Below are positions 53,549 to 62,500 of a stretch of 64,000 nt of DNA, piece after piece. The notes under the pieces were generated by a model that saw only the letters and a program-made list of their open reading frames with translations, was not told the origin of the DNA and did no database searches. A program made the translations under genes and the position numbers. The stretch is from Humibacillus xanthopallidus. GTDB lineage: Bacteria; Actinomycetota; Actinomycetes; Actinomycetales; Dermatophilaceae. Numbering within the stretch: the stretch's first letter is position 1; each line of letters begins with the position of its first letter. Location of the stretch: the NCBI RefSeq assembly GCF_006717145.1, contig NZ_VFQF01000003.1, forward strand, positions 1,054,001 through 1,118,000. Reading direction: 5' to 3'.

Positions 53549-54733
53549 TCAGGCCCGCTCCTGCAGCGCATGCCGGATCGCGGCCCGATCGGGCTTGCCG
53601 GGGCCGCGCTGCGGGATGCTCGTGAGCACGATCACGCGGCGCGGCAGGGCGGCCTCGGGGAGGATGCCGCGCAGTCGGTCACGAACCTCGCGGGTCGTGA
53701 GGTGCCCGGTCGGGTCGAGGAGGGTGACCGCGGCGCAGACGCTCTCGCCCCACTCGGGGTCGGGCAGCCCGAGGACGACGACGTCGAGCACGGCGTCGAG
53801 GTGGCGCGACATCGCGTCCTCGACGACTCCGGGGTTGATCTTGAGGCCGCCGCTGTTGATGACGTCGTCGGCGCGCCCGTCGATGACAAGCAGCCCGTCG
53901 TCGTCGAAGTGGCCGAGGTCGTCGGTGCGGAACCACCTCACGCCGTCGGGGTCGACGGTGAAGGCGTCGGCGGTCAGCCCCGGCTCGCCGAGGTAGCCGT
54001 GGGCGATGGTGTCGCCGCCGAGCACGACGTGGCGGTCGTTGTCGACGTGCAGGCGGCTGACGGGCAGCGGCACCCCGTCGTAGACGCAGCCCCCGGCCGT
54101 CTCGCTCATCCCGTAGGTCAGGCGCAGGGCCACCCCGGCCGACCGGGCGCGCTCGACCATGGCGGTCGGCGTCGCGGCGCCGCCGACGAGCACGCCGTCG
54201 TAGGTCGCGAGCGCCTCGAGGCCGGCGTCGTCGTCGAGCAGCCGACCGAGCTGCGTGGGCACGAGCGCGGTGTAGCGGCGACGGGCCGCGCTCGACGGCC
54301 GCAGCCGCGCGGTGGCCTCCGCGAACCGCGCGGCCGTGAAGCCGTCGCGCAGGTCGAGCACGCCGGGGTCGGTGCCCGCAGCGATCGAGCGCAGAAGCAC
54401 CTGGAGCCCGGCGATGTGGTGGGCCGGCATGGCGAGCAGCCACGCCCCGCTGCCGCCGAGCACCTGGTGGGTCGCCGAGGCCGAGCGCGACAGCGCTTCG
54501 GCGGTCAGCAGCGCCCGCTTCGGCCGGCCGGTGGAGCCCGACGTGCCCACGGCGACGGCGAGACCGTCGGGGAGGTCGGCAGGGTCGTGACGGCCGATGA
54601 GGGGCGCAGGCGAGTTGGCGGCATACGGCAGCACGGGGGCCCCACCCTCGAGCGCGGCCTGGAGACGGGGCAGCAGCGTCAGGACGTCGTCGCCCAGGGG
54701 GACGGCGAGGGGCTGCAGCGCCGCTCCGGTCAT
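53549..54733 (-). CDS. menE: o-Succinylbenzoate--CoA ligase
   Basis: A 394-residue adenylate-forming enzyme activating o-succinylbenzoate to its CoA ester in menaquinone synthesis. The AMP-binding P-loop is AVGTSGSTGRPKRALLT near 80; LTYGMSETAGGCVYDG, RWFRTDDLGHFDDDGLLVIDGRADDVINSGGLKINPGVVED and the C-terminal PRRVIVLTSIPQRGPGKPDRAAI with the catalytic Lys follow. It is shorter than typical acyl-CoA ligases but normal for actinobacterial MenE. ATG 54733 is selected; the frame is open far upstream as a shadow of the MFS gene. Confidence 0.92.
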   Translation of the reverse strand: MTGAALQPLAVPLGDDVLTLLPRLQAALEGGAPVLPYAANSPAPLIGRHDPADLPDGLAVAVGTSGSTGRPKRALLTAEALSRSASATHQVLGGSGAWLLAMPAHHIAGLQVLLRSIAAGTDPGVLDLRDGFTAARFAEATARLRPSSAARRRYTALVPTQLGRLLDDDAGLEALATYDGVLVGGAATPTAMVERARSAGVALRLTYGMSETAGGCVYDGVPLPVSRLHVDNDRHVVLGGDTIAHGYLGEPGLTADAFTVDPDGVRWFRTDDLGHFDDDGLLVIDGRADDVINSGGLKINPGVVEDAMSRHLDAVLDVVVLGLPDPEWGESVCAAVTLLDPTGHLTTREVRDRLRGILPEAALPRRVIVLTSIPQRGPGKPDRAAIRHALQERA

Positions 54734-54777
54734 GACGGCATTCTGCCGTGTGCACCCGAGTCCGGTGCCGCAGGGTC

Positions 54778-56373
54778 TCAGGCGCGGCGTGGGCGACGCA
54801 GCCCCGGACGCGAGCGGTGCGGGTCGACCTCGGCGAGCCGTCGCTGGCGCGCCGCCATGACGATCGTCCAGACGAGGGCGAGCGCGCACGCCGAGAAGCC
54901 GATGTGCGGTTCGAGAGGCAGGACGATGCCGAGGCCGCCGCCGACGACCCAGAGCATCTGGAGCATGGTCTCCGACCACCCGAAGACCGACGTGCGCACG
55001 CGCTCGGGCACGTCGCGCTGGACGAGGGCGTCGAAGCAGAGCTTGGCCAGCTGCGCGGAGAGCCCCTGGGCGAAGCCGAGCAGCACGAGGGTCCAGATGC
55101 CGTACCAGATGCCCGTCGCGACGCAGACGACCATCGCGCCCATCACCGAGAGCATCGCCGTGCGCTCCGGGTGGGAGGCCTGCACCACCCCGCCGAGCAC
55201 GCTGCCCAGCGCGTTGCCGATGCCGATCGCGACGGCGACGAGCCCGATCACGAGCGGCCCGCTGAGACCGTCGATCGGCGCCTCCTTGGTGAGGAACGCG
55301 AGGTAGAGGATGAGGAAGCCGGTCAGCACGCGGGTGCCGCCCGTCGACCACATCGAGTGCATGACCGGCCACGGGATCGCCGCCTTGCGCCGCCGGAAGC
55401 GCCCGATGGGGCCGAGCGAGTCGACCGTCAGCGCCTCGTCGTCGGCTCGCTCCAGCGCGGGGGTATGCCGGGTGGCCGGGCCCGCGCCCGACACCCCGGC
55501 CCCGGGTGGTCGGGTGCGGATGGGGACGGTGTCCTCGAGGTTGAGCTCGCCCTCCGAGGAGTCGACCTGCTCCGGAAGTCTGATGGCCTGCACCGTGCCG
55601 AAGACGAAGATGACGAAGGCGGCCCGGAGCGCCCACGCCGGGCCTGCGAGGAGGGCGAGGCCGCCGACGGCGGCACCGATCACCGCTCCGACGACACCGG
55701 CCATCGAGACCCGGGAGTTCGCCGCGACGAGCGTCGTGCCGGCGGGCAGGAGGCGCGGCACGGCCGCCGCCCGGGTGACGTTGTAGGCCTTGGAGGCGAC
55801 GAGACAGGCGAGCGCCGCCGGGAAGAGCCAGCCGCTGTTGCCGCCGATCGCCTCGGCCAGCACCCAGCAGAGGAAAGCCCGCACCGCGGTCGTCGTGCCG
55901 ATGGCCCAGCGCCGGCCGTGGCTGAAGCGGTCGAGCAGCGGTCCGATGAAGGGCGCGAGCAGGACGAAGGGCACCATCGTCATGAGCAGGAAGGCGGCGA
56001 CCTCGCTGCGGGCCTGCGCCGTCTGGGGGTTGAGGTAGAGGATGCCGGCGAGCGCGAGCATCATCACGGTGTCGCCCGCGGTGTGGCTCGCGTGCAGCTC
56101 GGTCATCCGTGCGAGGCCGCTCTCGCCGGCCCCGCCTGCGTGCGTGTAGGCGTGGATCCGGCGGGCGGCATACCGGCCGGAGCGGGCCGTCACGTGCACG
56201 GCTCCCGTCGCGGCCCGGCCGATGCCGCGTCCGACGGCGCGGGTCGCTTCGGTGGCGGCTTCGCGCGGCCGACGCTGGAAGTCGGCCGGCCGGCCGCCCT
56301 CGGGCACGTCGGGCGAGCCGCCAGCGGCAGGGGCGCGTCGCTCCTGCCCGCCGGTGTCGTCGCGCGGATCCAC
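54778..56373 (-). CDS. MFS transporter
   Basis: A permease of about 531 residues. A basic, low-complexity N-terminal tail of about 90 residues precedes 12 helices starting near MTELHASHTAGDTVMMLALAGILYL. The loop after helix 2 (FIGPLLDRFSHGRRW) and the central cytoplasmic loop with LEDTVPIRTRPPG are visible. GTG 56373 preceded by GAGAGGATGAGGAG is proposed; an internal ATG near the first helix is possible. The substrate is unknown. It ends 44 bases before menE and lies at the same place in many actinobacterial men loci. Confidence 0.82.
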   Translation of the reverse strand: MDPRDDTGGQERRAPAAGGSPDVPEGGRPADFQRRPREAATEATRAVGRGIGRAATGAVHVTARSGRYAARRIHAYTHAGGAGESGLARMTELHASHTAGDTVMMLALAGILYLNPQTAQARSEVAAFLLMTMVPFVLLAPFIGPLLDRFSHGRRWAIGTTTAVRAFLCWVLAEAIGGNSGWLFPAALACLVASKAYNVTRAAAVPRLLPAGTTLVAANSRVSMAGVVGAVIGAAVGGLALLAGPAWALRAAFVIFVFGTVQAIRLPEQVDSSEGELNLEDTVPIRTRPPGAGVSGAGPATRHTPALERADDEALTVDSLGPIGRFRRRKAAIPWPVMHSMWSTGGTRVLTGFLILYLAFLTKEAPIDGLSGPLVIGLVAVAIGIGNALGSVLGGVVQASHPERTAMLSVMGAMVVCVATGIWYGIWTLVLLGFAQGLSAQLAKLCFDALVQRDVPERVRTSVFGWSETMLQMLWVVGGGLGIVLPLEPHIGFSACALALVWTIVMAARQRRLAEVDPHRSRPGLRRPRRA

Positions 56374-56479
56374 CTCCTCATCCTCTCCTGTCAGCAGGCC
56401 CCCGGGGCCCCGGACACCCGGTTCAGTGCCGGGACACGACGACCAGCCGGGGGTCGATGCTGCGAGCGGCTCGGCGGCA

Positions 56480-56485
56480 TACGCT
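56480..56485 (+). promoter_or_regulatory. -10 element of a leaderless promoter
   Basis: TACGCT (56480-56485) overlaps a GGCATAC word and is followed by 6 bases and GTG 56492, consistent with a leaderless mRNA for the hydrolase. Confidence 0.4.
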
Positions 56486-56491
56486 CGCGGC

Positions 56492-57541
56492 GTGAGCGAC
56501 GCGCCGAACCAGCCCGACCCCACCCCCGTCACCACCCCCGACACCGGTCCCGACTCCAGTCCGCACCCCAGCCCCGACCCCAGCACCCGGACGACCCGCT
56601 TCGCGGTCGTCTGGTCGGCGTTGCTGGGCAGCGTGCTGCTCGGTGCCGCGGTGTGGCTCTCGGTGACCAGCTGGTCGGTGTTGCGCGCCGGGCACCCGGC
56701 GCACCGGCTCACGCTCGTCGCGACAGGTGTCGTCGGGGCCCTGCTCATCCTGCGGGCGGTCCTCCTGCAGCGGCGCGGCCCCCGAGCGGGCAGCGCGTCA
56801 CGGCGCCGCTGGCCACGCGTGCTCGGTCGCACCGTCGCGGGCCTGGCGACCGTCGTGGTCGTCGGCTCCCTCGTCTGGCTCGTACCCTTCGCGGCAACCC
56901 CGCCGGCGATCGCAGCCATGTCCGGCTCAGCCGGGGTGCGCGTCACCGACGCCACGACGACGATCACCCTGACGCCCGAGACCGGCTCTGCGACAAGGGG
57001 ACTCGTCTTCCAGCCCGGCGCGCGGGTCGACCCGCGGGCCTACGTGCCCCTGCTGGCGGAGGTGAGCCGCAGCGGCGTCCTCGTCGTCATCGTCAAGCAG
57101 CCCTTCGACATCGGCTTCCTCGCGATCGATGCGCCGGCCTCGGCGATCGCCGCGCACCCCGAGGTCCGCACGTGGGCCGTCGGTGGGCACAGCCTCGGTG
57201 GCGTCGCCGCGTCGTCGTATGCCGGGTCGCACACCGACACGGTCCGTGGCCTCGTGCTCTGGGCCTCCTACCCGCTCGGGTCGCTCGCCCAGAGCGGCCT
57301 GAAGGTCGCCTCGATCTCGGGCTCCGCCGACGCGCTGGCGACCCCCGCCGACATCGAGGCGAGCCGGGTGGACCTGCCCGGCGACACGGCATACACCGTC
57401 GTCGAGGGCGGCGTGCACGCCTTCTTCGGCGACTACGGCGAGCAGCCCGGCGACGGCACGCCGGGGGTGAGCCGAGAGGACGCCCAGCGCCAGATCGTCG
57501 AGGCCACGGCGGCTCTCATGGCGTCGCTGCCGGCGAGCTGA
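56492..57541 (+). CDS. Membrane-anchored alpha/beta hydrolase
   Basis: A 349-residue protein. A Pro/Thr/Ser-rich 35-residue start is followed by three hydrophobic segments (about 38-60, 75-93 and 115-135). An extracytoplasmic alpha/beta hydrolase domain comes next. The nucleophile elbow is AVGGHSLGGVAASSYAG near 235; the acid is probably in ISGSADALATPAD and the catalytic His in VVEGGVHAFFGDYGEQPG. The substrate is unknown. It is divergent from the MFS gene and convergent with the DUF3024 gene, only 15 bases away. It has no obvious link to the men genes around it. Confidence 0.82.
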   Translation: MSDAPNQPDPTPVTTPDTGPDSSPHPSPDPSTRTTRFAVVWSALLGSVLLGAAVWLSVTSWSVLRAGHPAHRLTLVATGVVGALLILRAVLLQRRGPRAGSASRRRWPRVLGRTVAGLATVVVVGSLVWLVPFAATPPAIAAMSGSAGVRVTDATTTITLTPETGSATRGLVFQPGARVDPRAYVPLLAEVSRSGVLVVIVKQPFDIGFLAIDAPASAIAAHPEVRTWAVGGHSLGGVAASSYAGSHTDTVRGLVLWASYPLGSLAQSGLKVASISGSADALATPADIEASRVDLPGDTAYTVVEGGVHAFFGDYGEQPGDGTPGVSREDAQRQIVEATAALMASLPAS

Positions 57542-57556
57542 CGGGGGAGCGGGGGC

Positions 57557-57901
57557 TCAGCCCTTGAAGATGCAGGTCGGGTCGTCGTCGACCTCGGCGA
57601 GCAGCTCGTCCATCGAGCCGAACTGGCGGTTGCCCTCGGCGTACTCGTGCCACCGCTCGTTGCGGTCGCGCCAGTAGAGCGCCCAGTCCCTCGTGCCGAC
57701 GCGGTAGCGCAGCTGCGCCATCGCGAAGTGGGTCCAGTCCCCGATGCCGTCGTAGGGGACCCGGGTCTCGCACAGGGTCACGTTGCGCCCGCGGACGTGG
57801 AACTCGAAGCGCACCTCGTGCAGGACTCGGTCGGGCACGGCCGCCGCGCACCAGCGGCGCACGCGGGCCAGGTCGGTCTCGGGGGGCGGGGTGGACGGCA
57901 T
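57557..57901 (-). CDS. DUF3024 family protein
   Basis: A 114-residue cytoplasmic protein. The pattern RVRRWCAAAVPDRVLHEVRFEFHVRGRNVTLCETRVPY and MAQLRYRVGTRDWALYWRDRNERWHEYAEGNRQFGSMDELLAEVDDDPTCIFKG matches DUF3024, a small actinobacterial family of unknown function with a W-x-L-Y-W-R-D-R-N-x-R-W core. It lies 14 bases downstream of menB on the same strand and is probably co-transcribed; a similar gene sits near the mycobacterial men genes. Confidence 0.85.
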   Translation of the reverse strand: MPSTPPPETDLARVRRWCAAAVPDRVLHEVRFEFHVRGRNVTLCETRVPYDGIGDWTHFAMAQLRYRVGTRDWALYWRDRNERWHEYAEGNRQFGSMDELLAEVDDDPTCIFKG

Positions 57902-57915
57902 ACGCGATCGGCTCC

Positions 57916-58875
57916 TCAGAAGTACCAGGGGAAGGGCGACCAGTCGGGCTCGCGCTTCTCGAGGAACTGGTCACGGCCCTCGACGGCCTCGTCGGTCATG
58001 TAGGCGAGGCGCGTCGCCTCACCGGCGAAGACCTGCTGGCCCATGAGGCCGTCGTCGGTGAGGTTGAAGGCGAACTTCAGCATCCGCTGCGCCTGCGGGC
58101 TCTTGCCCATGATCTCCGTCGCGACCTGGAGGGCCTCGCGCTCGAGGTCGGCGTGGTCGGCGACGATGTTGACCGCGCCCATCCGCTGCATGTCCTCGGC
58201 GGAGTAGGTGCGGCCGAGGAAGAAGATCTCGCGGGCGAACTTCTGGCCGACCATCTTGGCGAGGTAGGCGCTGCCGTAGCCGGCGTCGAAGCTGCCCACG
58301 TCGGCGTCGGTCTGCTTGAAGCGGGCGTGCTCGCGGCTCGCGATCGTCAGGTCGCACACGACGTGGAGCGAGTGCCCGCCCCCGGCGGCCCAGCCGGGAA
58401 CGACGGCGATGACGACCTTGGGCATCGTGCGGATGAGGCGCTGGACCTCGAGGATGTGCAGGCGGCCACCCTGAGCCTTGGTGCGCGCAGTGTCGACGGT
58501 GTCGGCCGTGTCGCCCTCGGCGTACTGGTAGCCGGAGCGGCCGCGGATGCGCTGGTCACCTCCGGAGCAGAACGACCACTTGCCGTCCTTGGGGCTGGGG
58601 CCGTTGCCGGTGAGGAGCACGACCCCGACGTCGGGGGTCATGCGGGCGTGGTCGAGCGCACGGTAGAGCTCGTCGACCGTGTGCGGCCGGAAGGCGTTGA
58701 GCACCTCGGGGCGGTCGAAGGCGATGCGCACGACGCCCGACTCCGCGTGGGGGCGCCCCACGACCGGCCGGCGGCGGTGGTAGGTGATGTCGGTGAGCTC
58801 GAAGCCCTCGACGGTCTCCCACTCGGCCGGGTCGAAGATGTCGGACACGCTGCGCTCGCTGCTCTCGCTGGTCAC
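57916..58875 (-). CDS. menB: 1,4-dihydroxy-2-naphthoyl-CoA synthase
   Basis: A 319-residue crotonase-fold enzyme cyclising o-succinylbenzoyl-CoA. Diagnostic segments are RIAFDRPEVLNAFRPHTVDELYRALDHARMTPDVGVVLLTGNGPS, FCSGGDQRIRGRSGYQY, VIAVVPGWAAGGGHSLHVVCDLTIASREHARFKQTDADVGSFDAGYGSAYLAKMVG and the ending DQFLEKREPDWSPFPWYF, which is specific to MenB. It provides the substrate precursor for MenA. It is divergent from the Nudix gene, with 35 bases between. Confidence 0.96.
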   Translation of the reverse strand: MTSESSERSVSDIFDPAEWETVEGFELTDITYHRRRPVVGRPHAESGVVRIAFDRPEVLNAFRPHTVDELYRALDHARMTPDVGVVLLTGNGPSPKDGKWSFCSGGDQRIRGRSGYQYAEGDTADTVDTARTKAQGGRLHILEVQRLIRTMPKVVIAVVPGWAAGGGHSLHVVCDLTIASREHARFKQTDADVGSFDAGYGSAYLAKMVGQKFAREIFFLGRTYSAEDMQRMGAVNIVADHADLEREALQVATEIMGKSPQAQRMLKFAFNLTDDGLMGQQVFAGEATRLAYMTDEAVEGRDQFLEKREPDWSPFPWYF

Positions 58876-58897
58876 GGACCGACCCTACCGACGGGGC

Positions 58898-58903
58898 TAG
58901 CCT
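58898..58903 (+). promoter_or_regulatory. -10 element of a leaderless promoter
   Basis: TAGCCT (58898-58903) is followed by 7 bases and ATG 58911. No ribosome site is present in the 35-base gap. Confidence 0.5.
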
Positions 58904-58910
58904 CGCCCGT

Positions 58911-59414
58911 ATGCCGATCCCTCCCTACGTCTCCCACCTGCGCACCATGGTCGGCCGGGAGCTGCTGTGGATGCCGGGCGTCACGGCCGTCGTGCTGCGC
59001 GACGGCGACGGCGGCGGGGGACCGGGCGGGCTCGAGGGCTCGCAGGAGGTGCTGCTCGTGCGGCGCTCCGACAACGGGGCGTGGACCCCGGTGACGGGGA
59101 TCGTCGACCCGGGGGAGCACCCGCACGTCACCGCGGTGCGCGAGGTGGCGGAGGAGGCGAGCGTGGTGGCGGAGGTTGAGCGCCTCGTCTGGGTGTCGGC
59201 GAGCGGGGTCGTCACGCACGTCAACGGTGACCTGGGGCAGTACCTCGACCACACGTTCCGGTGCCGGTGGGTCTCGGGCGACCCGGTGCCGGGCGACGAC
59301 GAGGCCACCGAGGCGGGCTGGTTCGCGCTCGATGCGCTGCCGGAGATGGCGCAGCTCTTCCTCGACCGCATCGCCGTCGCCGTGGAGAACCCGCGGGACG
59401 TGCGGCTGGGCTGA
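58911..59414 (+). CDS. Nudix hydrolase
   Basis: A 167-residue pyrophosphohydrolase. The Nudix box reads GIVDPGEHPHVTAVREVAEEASVV near residues 65-87, keeping the metal-binding REVAEE; the Gly usually following EEx is not present. FRCRWVSGDPVPGDDEATEAGWFALDALPEM is typical of the C-terminal part. The substrate may be a nucleoside diphosphate derivative, but that is not determinable. ATG 58911 is supported by a leaderless -10. Confidence 0.88.
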   Translation: MPIPPYVSHLRTMVGRELLWMPGVTAVVLRDGDGGGGPGGLEGSQEVLLVRRSDNGAWTPVTGIVDPGEHPHVTAVREVAEEASVVAEVERLVWVSASGVVTHVNGDLGQYLDHTFRCRWVSGDPVPGDDEATEAGWFALDALPEMAQLFLDRIAVAVENPRDVRLG

Positions 59415-59506
59415 GCGCTCGCCGCCTCGGGGCGGGCGTGCGGGGCGCTCGGCGCGCAGAAAACGGGAGGCGGACTGTCGGTGGCGATCTGTAGCGTTTT
59501 GTCATT

Positions 59507-62500
59507 GTGACGATGACGAGGGTGGAGCAGGACGAGGCGCAGGGCACGACGCAGGCTGGGGGCTCGCGCGGTGCCGCGCTGCCGGCGGGCCGGGTGCCCG
59601 TCGACTGGCGCCGGGTCCGGCGACCGCTCACCGTCGTCTGCTTCTCGATGTCGCTGCTCGGCGCCGTTGCGGCCTCGCTCGGGTCGATGGTCGCGGGCCG
59701 CCTCGCCGAGAACGCCACCTCGACGCTCGTCGTGCTGCTGGCGGCGTGCGTCGTCGGCGGCGCCCTCATCGACACCGTCGCCAAGACGATCTGGGCCACG
59801 GTGTGCGACCGGGCCGAGGGCAGGCTGCGCGCCGACCTGCTCGACGCCGCGATGGCCCAGCCCCTCTCCGAGCTGTCCGAGCAGGCGGTGGGCGAGGTGC
59901 TCGACCGCATCGACGACGACACCTGGGAGGTCGGCCAGCTCATGCGCTGGGGCGTGTGGCAGGCCGTGCGCACCCTCCTCGCCTCCGGTCCGCTGTGGAT
60001 CGTGGCGAGCTTCGCCTGGTGGCCGGCGGCCTTCCTCTTCCCCCTCACCGGCTTCGCGACCTGGTGGGTCGTGCGCAGGTTGCTGCCGCAGGTCGCCGAG
60101 CGCAAGGTCGTCGAGGAGGCCGCCTGGACCGACCACGCTGCGTCCACCGAGGAGGGCGTCGCCGCCCGCGACGACCTGCGCACCGCCCTCGGCCAGGCGC
60201 ACGTGCTGCGCCGCAACGCCCGCATGGCGGCCCGGGTCCACGCTGCCCTCGACCTGGTGCTCCAGGTCGAGGCCCGCATCACCCGGCGCAGCGGCGGGCT
60301 GCTCCACGGCGCGCTCGCGGCGGTCGCGGTCGTCGGCACGGCTCTCGTGCTCGCCGGCAACCTGTCGACCGCCCGTCTCGTCACGCTCTTCCTCGTCACG
60401 ACGATGTTCGTCGGTGGCGTCGACATGCTGGCTCGTCACCTCCCCGACCTGCAGGAGGGCTTCGGCGCGGTGCTGAGGCTGCGGGCGATGCTCGCCTCCC
60501 CGGCCGAGCCGACCGGGGGTATGCCGCTCCACGACGGACCGCTCGACGTCGAGTTCCGCGACCTCGAGTTCGCCTACGGCACAGGCACCTTCGCGCTTCG
60601 GGACGTCAACCTCCTCGTCCCCGCGGGACACACGTGCGCGCTCGTGGGACGCACCGGCTCCGGCAAGTCGACTCTTGCTTCGCTGCTCTCGCGGGCCGTG
60701 GAGCCGCCGCGCGGTAGCGTGCTGCTCGGAGGCGTCGACGTGCGCGACCTCGACCTGCAGCAGCTGCGCGCCGCCATCGGCGTCGTCACCCAGCGCACGG
60801 AGGTGCTCGCCGGCACCCTTGCCGAGAACATGAAGCTCTTCGGCGACGTGCCCCGCGCCCGGGTCGAGGCCGCGGTCGCCGAGCTCGGTCTCACCGAGTG
60901 GGTGGCCGGGTTGCCCGACGGGCTCGACACGATGCTCGGCCCGGGTGGCACGACGCTCTCGGCGGGCGAGGAGCAGCTCGTCGCCTTCGCCCGGCTGCTC
61001 GTGCGCGACGTGCGTGTCGTCGTGCTCGACGAGGCCACGGCCCGCATGGACCCGGTGACCGAGGCCCGCGTGGTGCGGGCCGCCGACCGGCTCATCTCGG
61101 GACGCACGGGCATCCTCGTCGCCCACCGGCTCTCGACGACCGAGCGGGCCGAGCAGGTCGCCGTGCTCGCCTCGGGTCGCGTCGTCGAGCACGGCCCGCG
61201 TGCCCGGCTGGCCGCTGCCGACGGGCCGTTCCGACGGCTGCTCGACGCGGCAGCCCACGAGGTGGCCGTCGAGGAGCACCACCACGACGAGGCGGCCATC
61301 GGCTCGGTGCGCCGCAGCACGACCCCGCCACCACTACCGGTGCTGGCTCCGACGCCGAGCCTGGCCCGGCAGGTGCTCCATGCCGTGCGCATCCAGCCGC
61401 AGTGGGGCCTGGTCGGCGCGTCGCTCTTCCTGCTCGCCTCGCTGACCGGCGCGTTCGGCGCGGTGACCGGGTGGCTCTGGGGCCTCGTCGTCACCGACCT
61501 GCAGGCGGGGCAGAACCCCGCCTGGCTCACGGCCGGTCTCGTCGTCTCGCTCGTCATCGGTCCGCTTCTGCTCTCGCAGGCCTTCCGCTCCTATCCCCAC
61601 TGGTGGGTCGAGGTCCGGCTGCGCGTGCGCGCCGCAGTGCTCGCGGGCCAGACCGCGCAGCGCCGGCTCGTGCGCACCCCGCCCGGCGAGGTCGTCGCCC
61701 GCACGATGGACGCCGACCGGCTCGCGCGCTACACCGACCGGTGGGTCGACTTCGTCAACGGACTCGTCGTCGCCTCGGTCACGGCGCTGATCGCCGGCAC
61801 GTGGCTCGCGGGGGCGGTCCTGCTCGTCGTCATGGTCACCTCGGCGCTCGCCTCGACCCTCGGGCGCCCCGTCGCCGGGCGCTCGGCAGCAGCCGCGTCG
61901 ACGGCGCGCGCCGACTTCGGGCGCTCTCTCGTCTCGGCGCTCGAGTCGATCCGCACGGTCAAGCTTGCTGCGGCCACCCCGCAGGTGCACCGCCACCTGC
62001 ACTCGGTCGACGGCGGCCGGGTCGACGCGGCAGTGCGCGAGCACCGGGTGCAGGCCCTGCTCGACGGCGTGCCCGTCGTCATGGTCCAGTGCGGGGTCGT
62101 CGCCGCCTGGGCCGGGTTCCTGCACGGCACGTGGCCCCTGGCCACCACCCTGCTCGTCGCCAACGCGGTCAGCGGGTTCGACTGGTTCGGCCGCGTCGCC
62201 GGCTCGGTCGTCACCGAGGCGCCGGGCGTGCGCGCCTGGATGAACGCCACGAGCGAGCTGGCGGGCGGTGGCGACCTCATGGACGTGCCCGCGGGCATGG
62301 ACCTCGTGCGCGGCACGGCCGACGCGCCCCAGCCGGGGCAGCGCGACCCCCTGCGGACTCTCCGCCTGCAGCGTCTGACGGCGATCCACGACGACGGCAC
62401 CATCGGTGTGGAGGACGTCGACCTCACCGTCGAGGCAGGCGAGCTGGTGCTCCTGCTCGGCCAGGTCGGCTCGGGCAAGTCGAGCCTGCTGTCGACGCTG

